From Proteocatella sp041738345 (GTDB lineage Bacteria > Bacillota > Clostridia > Peptostreptococcales > Filifactoraceae), in assembly GCA_041738345.1 (NCBI GenBank), contig JBGSPX010000037.1, positions 118,901 to 182,900 on the forward strand: 64,000 nucleotides of DNA, given 5' to 3'. Positions 17,295 to 25,638 of this stretch are shown piece by piece. Made by a program: the position numbers and the translations under genes. The notes under the pieces were generated by a model. The model had not been told where the DNA came from. It was given only the letters and a program-made list of their open reading frames with translations, and did no database searches. Position 1 is the stretch's first letter. The number at the start of each line of letters is the position of its first letter.

Positions 17295-19430
17295 ATGTAT
17301 AAAATTATCGTAAAACTTTTAGATACTCCTAATGTAAAGCTTAATAATGAAGATATAGTGTTTCCTTACAAAAAGTTAGAAGCCCTCTTTTACTATCTCT
17401 GTGTAAAGAAAAAAATAACTAGAGATGAAGTTACATATCTTTTTTGGTCAGAACATAGCGAAAGTAATGCTAAGAAAAATCTTAGAGATGCACTTTATAA
17501 TCTAAAGAAGCTTTTTGGATTTGATATAATTCTCACCGTAAAAAATAAATATATTACGTTAAATAATGATTATGAAGTATATATAGATATGGATGATTTT
17601 TTAAAAAACAAGGACATTTCAATATATAAAACCGATTTTTTGGAAAACTTCCATGTGAAAAATTGCTATGAATTTGATGCTTGGTGTGAAGAAACTAGAG
17701 ATTTTGTAAAAATCGAATACAATAATCTATTGTACTTAAAAATAAAAGAAACCTTTGAAAGCAAAAACGCTGAACAGCTTGAATATTACAGCAAAATACT
17801 TATAAAATCCCATCCCTATGATGAAGCTTTATACCGAAATCTTATGAGTGCTTTTTCAACTCTAAATCGCTGCAATAATGCTATCACGCTTTATAGCCAG
17901 CTTTGTGAAACCCTAAATAGAGATTTAAAGGTTTCGCCTGAAAAAGAAACCCAAGATCTTTTCGAAAAGATTTTACTAAAAATAGAATCTGATAATGCAA
18001 AATCTCGTTCGCTTTATTATAGTTCATTTGAAAATAATAGAAAGCTTGAGCTTGAAAATCGAAAATTCCCGACCAAATCTCAAGCCTTAATAAAAAACAA
18101 GATTTTAAAATTAAATTCAAAAGAAAAAACAATTGCAGAAATAATAGCTATATTCCCTCAAAAATGTAGCTTTGAGGAGATAAAGGTGTTTTCAAAAATA
18201 TCTGAGCCTGAAATATTTTCTTATTTAGAAAATCTAATATCCAAGCTTATTATAAAAGAATTTCCAGTCGGCTATAAAGTATATTATTCCTTTACCAGCG
18301 ATAAAATAAAACAAATAGTTTATGAAGCTCAATCCCTATCAAAAAGGCGTTATCTTCATAACTTAATCGGCGAATACTATGAAAACCAATATATATTAAA
18401 CCCTAATCTTCAAATATGTTCCAAGCTTATATATCACTACGAAAAATCATATTCACTTTCTAAAACCTATAACTATAAATTAGATTATCTAAATGAAATA
18501 TGCAAGGCTCAGCACGAAATATATCCACTTATATACTTTGAAGCTTCTTCATACAGCGATGAACAGCTTTCTGTCGATGAAGCCTATATTTTTAAGCTTT
18601 TTGATGAAATAAATACAGTTTCACTAGAATTTGAAAGTGAATTTGAAGTAAAAAAAACATATATGAAATATTATTATATAATTGGAAGATATTATATATC
18701 CCAGGGTATGTATGAACAAGGTTTTCAGCATGTAAATAACTGCATATCTTTTGCAAAAGAAATTGAAGCTTATGACTATTTATTTTCTTCATATATTCAG
18801 CTAATATTCCAATGTATCCAAACTGATGATATTTTAAATATGAAAACCTATTTAAATAAGGCGTTTAATTATTTGAAGTTTTCCTATAATAAAGAAAATC
18901 TAGCTATAATGATGAGATTAAAAGGGCTTTATCTATATAAAATATCCGATTTAAAAAATGCTGAAAAACTCCTAACAAAATCAATAACACTTTTAAAAAC
19001 TGCTTCTATCACAAAACCCTATTACAATATAGCAATCGCTGCCTCCCTTAACTATCTTGGTAAAATAGCTATCTCAAATAATAATTATGAACTTGCCCTT
19101 AAGTATTTTGAGGAAGGCATAACTTTATGTAAAAATTCATATTCCTTAAATGCCCTTGGTATGTTTTACGCAAATGGTGCTAAACTTTTTTATGACTTAA
19201 AGAATTATGAAAAAGCAAAGGATTATATTTTTTCATCTATTGACTGTTTTGAAAAAAATAACTTTTTATGGGGTAGAGGCTTTGCCGAGGCATATGCTGC
19301 GGTTATAGAACTTGCACTTAGTAATGAAAGCTCAGCCTTTGCTCATTATCATATTTCAAAAAAAATAAATCAAAGCTTATCACATCCAGAAGCCCTTGAA
19401 TTATTAAAAAATCTAGATACCATTTTTTAA
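17295..19430 (+). CDS. SARP-like transcriptional activator (winged helix, BTAD, TPR) without NTPase domain
   Basis: This regulator has 711 residues and starts at ATG after AAGAAAGG. Residues about 1-95 are an OmpR-type winged helix of the kind found in SARP/AfsR proteins (KLEALFYYLCVKKKITRDEV, SNAKKNLRDALYNLKKLFG). Residues about 97-245 are a bacterial transcriptional activator domain (FDAWCEETRDFV, SHPYDEALYRNLMSAFS). Residues about 265-370 look like the helical region that usually follows an AAA-type ATPase (RRYLHNLIGEYYE), and 450-711 are TPR repeats (ALKYFEEGITLCK, YEKAKDYIFSSIDCF). No Walker A or B motif lies between. It is divergent from hutU, so control of histidine utilisation is the natural inference. 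A terminator follows. Confidence 0.8.
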   Translation: MYKIIVKLLDTPNVKLNNEDIVFPYKKLEALFYYLCVKKKITRDEVTYLFWSEHSESNAKKNLRDALYNLKKLFGFDIILTVKNKYITLNNDYEVYIDMDDFLKNKDISIYKTDFLENFHVKNCYEFDAWCEETRDFVKIEYNNLLYLKIKETFESKNAEQLEYYSKILIKSHPYDEALYRNLMSAFSTLNRCNNAITLYSQLCETLNRDLKVSPEKETQDLFEKILLKIESDNAKSRSLYYSSFENNRKLELENRKFPTKSQALIKNKILKLNSKEKTIAEIIAIFPQKCSFEEIKVFSKISEPEIFSYLENLISKLIIKEFPVGYKVYYSFTSDKIKQIVYEAQSLSKRRYLHNLIGEYYENQYILNPNLQICSKLIYHYEKSYSLSKTYNYKLDYLNEICKAQHEIYPLIYFEASSYSDEQLSVDEAYIFKLFDEINTVSLEFESEFEVKKTYMKYYYIIGRYYISQGMYEQGFQHVNNCISFAKEIEAYDYLFSSYIQLIFQCIQTDDILNMKTYLNKAFNYLKFSYNKENLAIMMRLKGLYLYKISDLKNAEKLLTKSITLLKTASITKPYYNIAIAASLNYLGKIAISNNNYELALKYFEEGITLCKNSYSLNALGMFYANGAKLFYDLKNYEKAKDYIFSSIDCFEKNNFLWGRGFAEAYAAVIELALSNESSAFAHYHISKKINQSLSHPEALELLKNLDTIF

Positions 19431-19432
19431 AT

Positions 19433-19482
19433 AAAAAACTACTCATGTTAATAAACCTAAATTCAAACATGAGTAGTTTTTT
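19433..19482. terminator. Bidirectional terminator
   Basis: AAAAAACTACTCATGTT pairs perfectly with AACATGAGTAGTTTTTT across a 16-base loop, between the regulator gene and the convergent PHP phosphatase gene. Confidence 0.85.
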
Positions 19483-19493
19483 CAATAATATTC

Positions 19494-20297
19494 TTATATT
19501 TTTTCAAATATAGGTTTCATTTTTTCAAATCTTGTATAATAATTAAAACCACAATCTTTTAAAAGCGATTTCGCTATATCAAAATCTTTCGCTAAATCAG
19601 TTTTTCGGTGTGCATCTGAGCCTACGGTTATAATTTCTCCACCTAGTTCTTTATAAAGCTTTAAAATTTCAACCTTAGGATGTACATGTCCTAGATTATA
19701 TCTAATTCCTGCAGTATTTATTTCTATACCTTTGCCACGTTCTATCAGTATCTTAAGTATTTCTGAAATGGCCTCTTTATGAATCTCCATATCAAGATAC
19801 TTATTACTAAAGCCTCCATATCTTACTATATAATCGATATGTCCTAGTACGCAAAAATTAAAATCTTGATTAACACAATCTATTCCCCACTGAAAATAAG
19901 CATCATAATATTCATTTTGAGTTTTTCCTAAGCTAAAATTTGACATTGCAAAATCTTCAAATTCCGATGCATGAAGCGAACCTATTACAAAATCAAACGG
20001 ATATTTATCTAAATAACTATTTATTTCAGTTTTTATAGACGGTTCCAAGTTTATTTCTGCTCCAAGCTTTAAATCTATTGCACTTCCATATTTTTTTCTT
20101 AAAGCTTCAAGCTCATTTACATATTTATCATAATCTATAATCTTATGAATTCCTACCTTTGGATCTAGTGTTTCCAAATGGTCTGTAAACACAATTTCAT
20201 TTAATTGCAGTTTTATAGCACTCTTTACTATATCTTCCATCTGTTCTGTCGAATCAAACGAATATGTCGTATGAAGATGATAGTCTGTTTTAATCAT
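19494..20297 (-). CDS. PHP-family phosphatase, histidinol-phosphatase (HisJ/HisK) type
   Basis: This 267-residue protein has the metal-binding motifs of the PHP fold in order: YHLHTTYS, TDHLE, GAEINLEP, GSLHASE, GHIDYI, IEIN and GSDAHRK. The length and motif pattern match the monofunctional histidinol-phosphate phosphatases of Bacillota (last but one step of histidine synthesis). No other his gene is close, and the family includes enzymes for other phosphoesters, so the exact substrate is uncertain. The start codon directly follows the stop of the DUF4342 gene (TAAATG), so the two are probably co-translated. Confidence 0.8.
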   Translation of the reverse strand: MIKTDYHLHTTYSFDSTEQMEDIVKSAIKLQLNEIVFTDHLETLDPKVGIHKIIDYDKYVNELEALRKKYGSAIDLKLGAEINLEPSIKTEINSYLDKYPFDFVIGSLHASEFEDFAMSNFSLGKTQNEYYDAYFQWGIDCVNQDFNFCVLGHIDYIVRYGGFSNKYLDMEIHKEAISEILKILIERGKGIEINTAGIRYNLGHVHPKVEILKLYKELGGEIITVGSDAHRKTDLAKDFDIAKSLLKDCGFNYYTRFEKMKPIFEKI

Positions 20298-20915
20298 TTA
20301 CTTTTTCTCCTCTTCTTCCTCACTGCACTCACAGTCACAGCTACAACCGCACTCCTCTTCGCAGTCTAAATCTTCCTCGCAGTCAAATTCTTCTTCGCAG
20401 TCACAATTTCCGTCGCAACCACAGTCATCATTACAGCCACAACCACAATTGCAATCACCTGCTTTAGATTTCATTTTACTTTTTAATTCTTCTCCCTTTT
20501 TCTTTAGAGAATCAAATTTATCCGCAGTAATCTGATTGATATTTATTATGTTGCCCTCATGATCTTGAATTTTAACCTGAATTTTCATAAAAGCGGCTGC
20601 ACCAGCACCTAAAACCGCCGCAACTGGAGCAAGTATAATCCCAATAGCGCCTACCGTAACTGGCAGATTTAGGATTACTTCTCCATCATTTTCAATAATT
20701 ATCTTACTTACATTTCCTTTTCTAACATATTCCTTTAAGGTATCAATCAAATCAGACATGCTAAAGCTTTTACCTGAAGCTTCTCCATAGTTTTTTTCTA
20801 TGTTTATTATAGCCTCTATAACATCCCCATCGCATGCATTTAAAGCATCTCTTGCCACTTCAAAACTCACACCTGTTCTTTCTACAACTTGATCAATTTT
20901 TTCTAGTGTTACCAT
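20298..20915 (-). CDS. UBA-like/DUF4342 protein with cysteine-rich acidic tail
   Basis: This 205-residue protein starts after CAAGGAGG. Residues 1-45 are a UBA/TS-N-like three-helix domain (IDQVVERTGVSFEVARDALN, GDVIEAIINIE). Residues about 50-110 match the DUF4342 type with a hydrophobic segment rich in Ala/Gly (VGAIGIILAPVAAVLGAGAA). Residues about 112-150 form a basic linker. The last 55 residues carry 15 cysteines in CxC and CxCxC patterns (DCNCGCGCNDDCGCD, ECGCSCDCEC) among Glu/Asp, then EEEEEKK. The base composition of the tail shows a repeated origin. The family has no assigned function. Such a tail could bind metal ions, but this is inference. It lies between recO and the PHP phosphatase gene. 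Confidence 0.75.
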   Translation of the reverse strand: MVTLEKIDQVVERTGVSFEVARDALNACDGDVIEAIINIEKNYGEASGKSFSMSDLIDTLKEYVRKGNVSKIIIENDGEVILNLPVTVGAIGIILAPVAAVLGAGAAAFMKIQVKIQDHEGNIININQITADKFDSLKKKGEELKSKMKSKAGDCNCGCGCNDDCGCDGNCDCEEEFDCEEDLDCEEECGCSCDCECSEEEEEKK

Positions 20916-20985
20916 TTGAAATCCTCCTTGTTTTGCTTTTGATTTAATTTTACACCATATTCAAAATATTTGCATTAAAAATATG

Positions 20986-21720
20986 TTACAGTATCAAAAA
21001 TTCTCTTGTTTTTAGATTGATTTCCGAAAAATGATACCTAATATATTCATCTAAAAGAGTACTTAGCTCTTCTAGAATTTGACTTGCTATCTTCGCTTCA
21101 AGCACTTTATCTATAGGATTTCGCTGAATATGCTCCATCAGTCTAAACGTAGTACTATCATAAAGTTTTTTACTTTTGAATTGTTCCTTGCAGCTACTAC
21201 ATATTCTTCCACCTTCTTGAGCTGAAAAATAGTTACCCAAACTTTCTTTTGCGCCACAACCAATACAAGCTGTAACACTTGGTTTAATTCCGTTATACTC
21301 CAAAATTTTCATTTCAAATATGATTTTTTGAAGTAGATAACTGCTATTAAACTGCAATTCCTCAAGTGAGCTGGTTAATAGCTCAAACATTCTTATATTG
21401 GTATGACCCTCAAAACTAAGTTTCTCAACAAGTTCAAGCATATAATATCCTAGATAAGTTTTTTGTACATCACTAGAAAGCTTGTAGTAATTATTTATAA
21501 GATCTGCATTTGATAGCCTGTACCTTCCATCTCTTGTAGTTAGGCTTACATTGGAATATGAAAATATCTGAGAACTTCCCATAAGAGGACTTTTTAGTCT
21601 TCTTGAATTCTTAGAATACGCCGCTACTTTTCCTAGTTTCCTTGTAAATAAAGTCAGTATACAATCCGAATCTGAATATTTAGTACTTCTTATAACTACA
21701 GCATCTGTCTGTATTATCAT
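20986..21720 (-). CDS. recO: DNA repair protein RecO
   Basis: This protein has 244 residues. The N-terminal OB fold (QTDAVVIRSTKYSDSDCILTL, ARKLGKV-like TRKLGKVAAYSKNSRR) is followed by a helical region and a zinc-binding module with CIGCG and CSSC. It helps RecA load onto SSB-coated single strands in the RecFOR pathway. It directly follows era, the usual order in Bacillota. The length is typical. Confidence 0.93.
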   Translation of the reverse strand: MIIQTDAVVIRSTKYSDSDCILTLFTRKLGKVAAYSKNSRRLKSPLMGSSQIFSYSNVSLTTRDGRYRLSNADLINNYYKLSSDVQKTYLGYYMLELVEKLSFEGHTNIRMFELLTSSLEELQFNSSYLLQKIIFEMKILEYNGIKPSVTACIGCGAKESLGNYFSAQEGGRICSSCKEQFKSKKLYDSTTFRLMEHIQRNPIDKVLEAKIASQILEELSTLLDEYIRYHFSEINLKTREFLIL

Positions 21721-21735
21721 TTCACACCACTTTTT

Positions 21736-22641
21736 TTAGATTTCTTTTTCATTAAATCCAAAATTTCTAATATAATTTTCGTTATCTCTCCAATTAGCTT
21801 TTACTTTGACCCAGATTTCAAGATTTACTTTCATCCCAAGCTTCTCTTCAAGCTCTTTTCTTGCAGAAGAACCTATTCCTTTTATTTTTCTTCCACCTTT
21901 TCCAATAATCATACTTTTATGATTTTCACGCTCACAATATATAACCGCTGCAATATCTACAAGCTCTTTGTCTTCTCTTTTCTTTATAGATTCAATTTGA
22001 ACCATAGTTCCATGTGGAATCTCTTCTTCTGTATAGTGAAGGATTTTCTCTCTTATAATCTCGGAAATAAGCACTCTTTCAGGTTGATCTGTAATCATAT
22101 CCTCTGGGAAAAATTGTGGTCCATACGTAAGATATTTTTTTATAACTTCTACTACTCTGTTCTTATTAGTTCCCTTAAGTGCTGATACAGGAATTATTTC
22201 ATCAAATATCTTCTTGTCATCATACATAGTTACAATTTTCATAAGTTTTTCATTTGTTAATTTGTCAACTTTATTAATTACCAGAATTTTACTTTCTTTT
22301 CTAAATTTAATTTTTTCAATTATCTTAGAATCCGCTTTTCCTATAAAATCTGATTCATCTACTACAAAAAGAATAATATCTGTTCCCTTCATAGATTCCT
22401 CTGAAGATTTTAACATATATCTTCCCAGCTTATTTCTAGGATCTTGCATACCTGGAGTATCTACAAATATAATTTGTGCCTCCTCATCATTATATATTGC
22501 CTTTATTTGATTTCTTGTAGTTTGAGGCTTATTACTCATTATTGCTATCTTTTCGCCTATAAGCTGATTTAAAAGTGTTGATTTCCCTACATTTGGTCTT
22601 CCTATTATACTTACAAAACCTGATTTAAATTTACTATTCAT
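21736..22641 (-). CDS. era: Ribosome maturation GTPase Era
   Basis: This protein has 301 residues. The GTPase domain has G1 GRPNVGKST, G2 region SNKPQTTRN, G3 DTPGM and G4 NKVDK. The C-terminal KH domain has MIIGKGGRKIKGIG. Era binds the 3' end of 16S rRNA during assembly of the small subunit. It lies between the dgkA-like gene and recO. No cytidine deaminase gene intervenes, unlike in Bacillus. Confidence 0.97.
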   Translation of the reverse strand: MNSKFKSGFVSIIGRPNVGKSTLLNQLIGEKIAIMSNKPQTTRNQIKAIYNDEEAQIIFVDTPGMQDPRNKLGRYMLKSSEESMKGTDIILFVVDESDFIGKADSKIIEKIKFRKESKILVINKVDKLTNEKLMKIVTMYDDKKIFDEIIPVSALKGTNKNRVVEVIKKYLTYGPQFFPEDMITDQPERVLISEIIREKILHYTEEEIPHGTMVQIESIKKREDKELVDIAAVIYCERENHKSMIIGKGGRKIKGIGSSARKELEEKLGMKVNLEIWVKVKANWRDNENYIRNFGFNEKEI

Positions 22642-22664
22642 ATATTCCTTTCACAATTCACAAT

Positions 22665-23468
22665 CTATATCTTAAAAATTTTAAACATCAAAATTATTAC
22701 TAGTGTTCCAGTTATTGCCCCAAAGACTACCTCTCTAAAGGTATGAATTTTCCCTTCAATTCTTGATTGACCTACAAGTGCAGCCATCATAAAAGACATC
22801 GTAGCTATAAGTGGCTCTTCTGAAAGTAGTGATATCGCAGTTGCTAAGCCAAAGCCGAGCGCCGCATGCCCACTTACAATTCCACCTTGAAATGCAGTTC
22901 CTGATTTCGCATAAGTCTTTATTCCAACCACTATAATCAAAATCAAAATAATTCCTACAAAGGTCACATGTATCCCTTGACGCCTTATCTTTGTAAGCAC
23001 ATTTATAGTTATCGGATTTAGTTTATCAAAAAACAAAAGATATCCCATAGCCACTGCATTTACAGCTGATACCAGTACAGCTCCTGCCGCTACGTCTTTC
23101 GCAATCTTTGCAAGTGGAGAATAGTCCGTTGTCGTAAGATCGACCGCACTTTCAATCGCTGTATTTATCATTTCAGCCACGACTACAAAGGCCACTGTCG
23201 AAAATAAAATTGCCATCTCAATTCTTGTCAGTTCAAAAAATAATGATGAAAATAGAGCGCATAATGCAAATACATAATGAACTCGCATATTTCGCTGTGA
23301 CATAAGAGAATATATTATTCCCTCCACCGCAAAATTAAAACTCTTTATCATGCTTATCTTTCTTGGGTTCTTATCATCATATTTTTTATTTAAGGTTTGC
23401 CTTATTTCTTGATCTTTGCGATACTCTTCTTCAAGCCTCGCTTTTACTTTTTCCTTATCTTCATTCAT
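22665..23468 (-). CDS. dgkA: Diacylglycerol/undecaprenol kinase fused to a PAP2-like phosphatase domain
   Basis: This protein has 267 residues. After a charged N-terminus (1-38), residues about 42-155 are a DgkA-type kinase: SFNFAVEGI, MRVHY, VVAEMINTAIESAVD and AKDVAAGAVLVSA (the metal-binding Glu lies in EMINTAIE). Residues about 175-267 are a PAP2-type membrane domain with SGHA and SRIEGKIHTFREVVFG. In the latter the usual final Asp of SRxxxxxHxxxD is Glu. The first PAP2 motif (KxxxxxxRP) is not clear. The kinase part should phosphorylate undecaprenol or diacylglycerol. The second half would remove phosphate from a related lipid, if active. The position between ybeY and era is normal for dgkA in Bacillota. 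Confidence 0.85.
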   Translation of the reverse strand: MNEDKEKVKARLEEEYRKDQEIRQTLNKKYDDKNPRKISMIKSFNFAVEGIIYSLMSQRNMRVHYVFALCALFSSLFFELTRIEMAILFSTVAFVVVAEMINTAIESAVDLTTTDYSPLAKIAKDVAAGAVLVSAVNAVAMGYLLFFDKLNPITINVLTKIRRQGIHVTFVGIILILIIVVGIKTYAKSGTAFQGGIVSGHAALGFGLATAISLLSEEPLIATMSFMMAALVGQSRIEGKIHTFREVVFGAITGTLVIILMFKIFKI

Positions 23469-23470
23469 AT

Positions 23471-23968
23471 TTAAAACTCCCTAGTAACCCCTACCTTATC
23501 CATTATCGTTCTTTGCATCGCTTCCATAGCTTCAGTTCTTACCTTCGTATCATGATCATATCCAAGAAGATGAAGAATTGAATGACATGATAAGAAGCAT
23601 ATTTCTCTTTCTATTGAGTGATTATACTCCTTTGCTTGGGAAAGTGCTGTAGGTACAGAAATAATTATATCTCCAAGCATAATATTTTCTGAGAAATCAA
23701 GTGTTTTTTCAGAAGTTGTTATAACCTCTTTAATTTCATCCTCTGAAAATAATGGGAACGAAAGCACATCAGTTTTGCTATCTTTATTTCTAAAACGAAG
23801 ATTTATATCTCTTATGTCCTCATCATTTACAAAGCTTAATGAAATCTCATAGCTCCCTTTTAAATTATGCATTTCAAGCGCTTCTTCCATTATGTTTTGT
23901 ATCAGTGCTATTGTACTAGGCTCTACTATGTCTTCATAAATATCTATATCAAAATTAAGTTCTACCAA
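23471..23968 (-). CDS. ybeY: Endoribonuclease YbeY, rRNA maturation factor
   Basis: This 165-residue protein has the zinc-binding signature CHSILHLLGYDHD near the C-terminus, and FRNKDSKTDVLSFPL and MLGDIIIS upstream. It is a metal-dependent RNase needed for 16S rRNA 3'-end processing and ribosome quality control. It directly abuts phoH upstream and the dgkA fusion downstream, as in most Bacillota. Confidence 0.95.
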   Translation of the reverse strand: MVELNFDIDIYEDIVEPSTIALIQNIMEEALEMHNLKGSYEISLSFVNDEDIRDINLRFRNKDSKTDVLSFPLFSEDEIKEVITTSEKTLDFSENIMLGDIIISVPTALSQAKEYNHSIEREICFLSCHSILHLLGYDHDTKVRTEAMEAMQRTIMDKVGVTREF

Positions 23969-24988
23969 TTAATTTCTCCTTTTTACATTCTTCTTCATGT
24001 TTTCTTCACGTGATTTTTCAAGATTATAAATTTCACGTTTTTCATACTTTTCATATGCCTTTATTATCCGCTGGACAAGTTCGTGTCTAACTACATCTTT
24101 TTCATCAAGAATACTTATCCCTATTCCATTTACCCCATCAAGTACCTCAAGTGCCACTTTTAGCCCACTTTTTTTACTATTAGGTAAATCTATCTGCGTT
24201 ATATCCCCTGTAACCACGGCTTTTGAGCCATACCCAAGTCTTGTTAGAAACATTTTCATCTGCTCTGGCGTGGTATTTTGCGCTTCATCTAAAATTATAA
24301 ACGCATTATCTAAGGTACGCCCTCTCATATATGCAAGTGGGGCTACTTCTATAACCCCTCGTTCTACAAGTCTGGCAAATTTTTCTGCTCCAAATATATC
24401 AAAAAGAGCATCATAAAGTGGTCTAAGATATGGGTCTACCTTTTCTTTTAAATCTCCAGGAAGAAATCCTAGACTTTCTCCGGCTTCTACCGCTGGTCTT
24501 GTAAGAATTATTCTACTTACTTCTTCCTTATTAAAAGATCTAGCCGCAAGCGCTACTGCAAGGTAAGTCTTACCCGTTCCTGCCGGCCCTACACAAAGCG
24601 TTATATCATTATTCTTTATATTATTTATATATTTTCGCTGTCCAAAAGTCTTTGGCTTTACACTTGCTCCTCTTGAGGTAAATATAATGTTTTCATCAGA
24701 AACCTCAGATATTTTTTGATTACTATCTCCATCTACAAGTTCAATAGCATAATTTACTGCCTGCAAATCCATGTCTTGTCCCTTGTCTAAAAGTTCCTTA
24801 AGCTGCGATAAAAGCTTAAGCGTTTTATCAATTTTAACTTCCTCTCCTATAACCACAATATTGTTATCTCTTAAAACAATATTTACACCCATGTGATTTT
24901 CTATCTTTTTTACATTTCTATCAAAGTTTCCAAATAGCTCTGATTGAAATTTTTGATCATTAGCTTCGAATACTTTAAATTTTTCCAA
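23969..24988 (-). CDS. phoH: PhoH-like ATPase
   Basis: This protein has 339 residues and starts at TTG six bases after GGAGGG. An N-terminal KH-like region precedes the P-loop domain with GPAGTGKTYLAVALA (about 137-151), RPAVEAGESLGFLPGDLKEK, Walker B FIILDEAQNTTPEQMK and TGDITQIDLP. It is a predicted RNA-associated ATPase that is co-transcribed with ybeY. The end of the protein is very basic (REENMKKNVKRRN). Its exact role is not settled. Confidence 0.93.
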   Translation of the reverse strand: MEKFKVFEANDQKFQSELFGNFDRNVKKIENHMGVNIVLRDNNIVVIGEEVKIDKTLKLLSQLKELLDKGQDMDLQAVNYAIELVDGDSNQKISEVSDENIIFTSRGASVKPKTFGQRKYINNIKNNDITLCVGPAGTGKTYLAVALAARSFNKEEVSRIILTRPAVEAGESLGFLPGDLKEKVDPYLRPLYDALFDIFGAEKFARLVERGVIEVAPLAYMRGRTLDNAFIILDEAQNTTPEQMKMFLTRLGYGSKAVVTGDITQIDLPNSKKSGLKVALEVLDGVNGIGISILDEKDVVRHELVQRIIKAYEKYEKREIYNLEKSREENMKKNVKRRN

Positions 24989-25089
24989 ATTATTCCCTCC
25001 ACGATGTTAATACCTATATTTTACACTAAAGCCCCTTTTTTTTAAAGGTATTTTAAATTTATATTAGTCTTATTATTTTCTAATTTTAT

Positions 25090-25118
25090 GTTTAATTTTT
25101 TTAAAAATAGGGTATAAT
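25090..25118 (+). promoter_or_regulatory. Probable promoter of the superoxide reductase gene
   Basis: A perfect TATAAT (25113-25118) in the context AGGGTATAATG is the -10 box. At 17 bases upstream only GTTTAA is found, so the -35 box is weak. A similar AGGGTATA lies before the DHH gene at 35333. Confidence 0.4.
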
Positions 25119-25179
25119 GATTCTTGTATGGACAGAATTTACTAATATAAAAATTTAATTAACTACATGGAGGTATATT

Positions 25180-25548
25180 ATGGCAATAGCAAATTATTTT
25201 AAATCTGGTGATTGGAAAGCAGAAAAACACGTTCCAGTTATATGCATCCCTGAAAAAGTCAGTTCAGAAGAAAGCTTTGTAGTTTCTGTATCTATTGGCG
25301 ATGAAATTGCTCATCCAAATACACTTGAGCATCATATCTCTTGGATTAAACTATTTTATGTTCAAGAAGGAAGTACGATTCCAGTAGAAGTTGCTGATAT
25401 GAAATTTGGTGCTCATGGAGAATTAGATAACCTTACAGAGCCTTATTTTACAGCTAAAATAAAAGTTTCAAAACCTGGTAAATTAGTAGCCATGAGCTAC
25501 TGCAATATCCATGGTCTTTGGGAAAATGAAGTGGATGTAAAATTCTAA
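25180..25548 (+). CDS. sor: Superoxide reductase (neelaredoxin type)
   Basis: This 122-residue protein starts at ATG after ATGGAGG. It is the single-iron class without the N-terminal rubredoxin-like desulforedoxin domain. The iron ligands can be seen: His in EKHVP, His in HPNTLEHHI (two), and the Cys and His of SYCNIHGLWEN. The Glu of the sixth position in other members appears here as part of KAEKH. It reduces superoxide to hydrogen peroxide with electrons usually from rubredoxin, a typical defence of anaerobes. It stands alone with its own promoter and terminator. Confidence 0.95.
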   Translation: MAIANYFKSGDWKAEKHVPVICIPEKVSSEESFVVSVSIGDEIAHPNTLEHHISWIKLFYVQEGSTIPVEVADMKFGAHGELDNLTEPYFTAKIKVSKPGKLVAMSYCNIHGLWENEVDVKF

Positions 25549-25598
25549 TCGATTCTAATCCCAAAATTTATCTAATAAAAAAATCGCAAAAAATTAAT

Positions 25599-25629
25599 TG
25601 GAGAGCAGCTGCTCTCCATTTTTATTTTT
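25599..25629. terminator. Terminator of the superoxide reductase gene
   Basis: A loop-free palindrome of 20 bases (TGGAGAGCAG and CTGCTCTCCA) is followed by TTTTTATTTTT on the plus strand. On the minus strand AATTAATTTTTT follows, so it may serve the convergent methyltransferase too. Confidence 0.8.
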
Positions 25630-25638
25630 ACTTAATAA

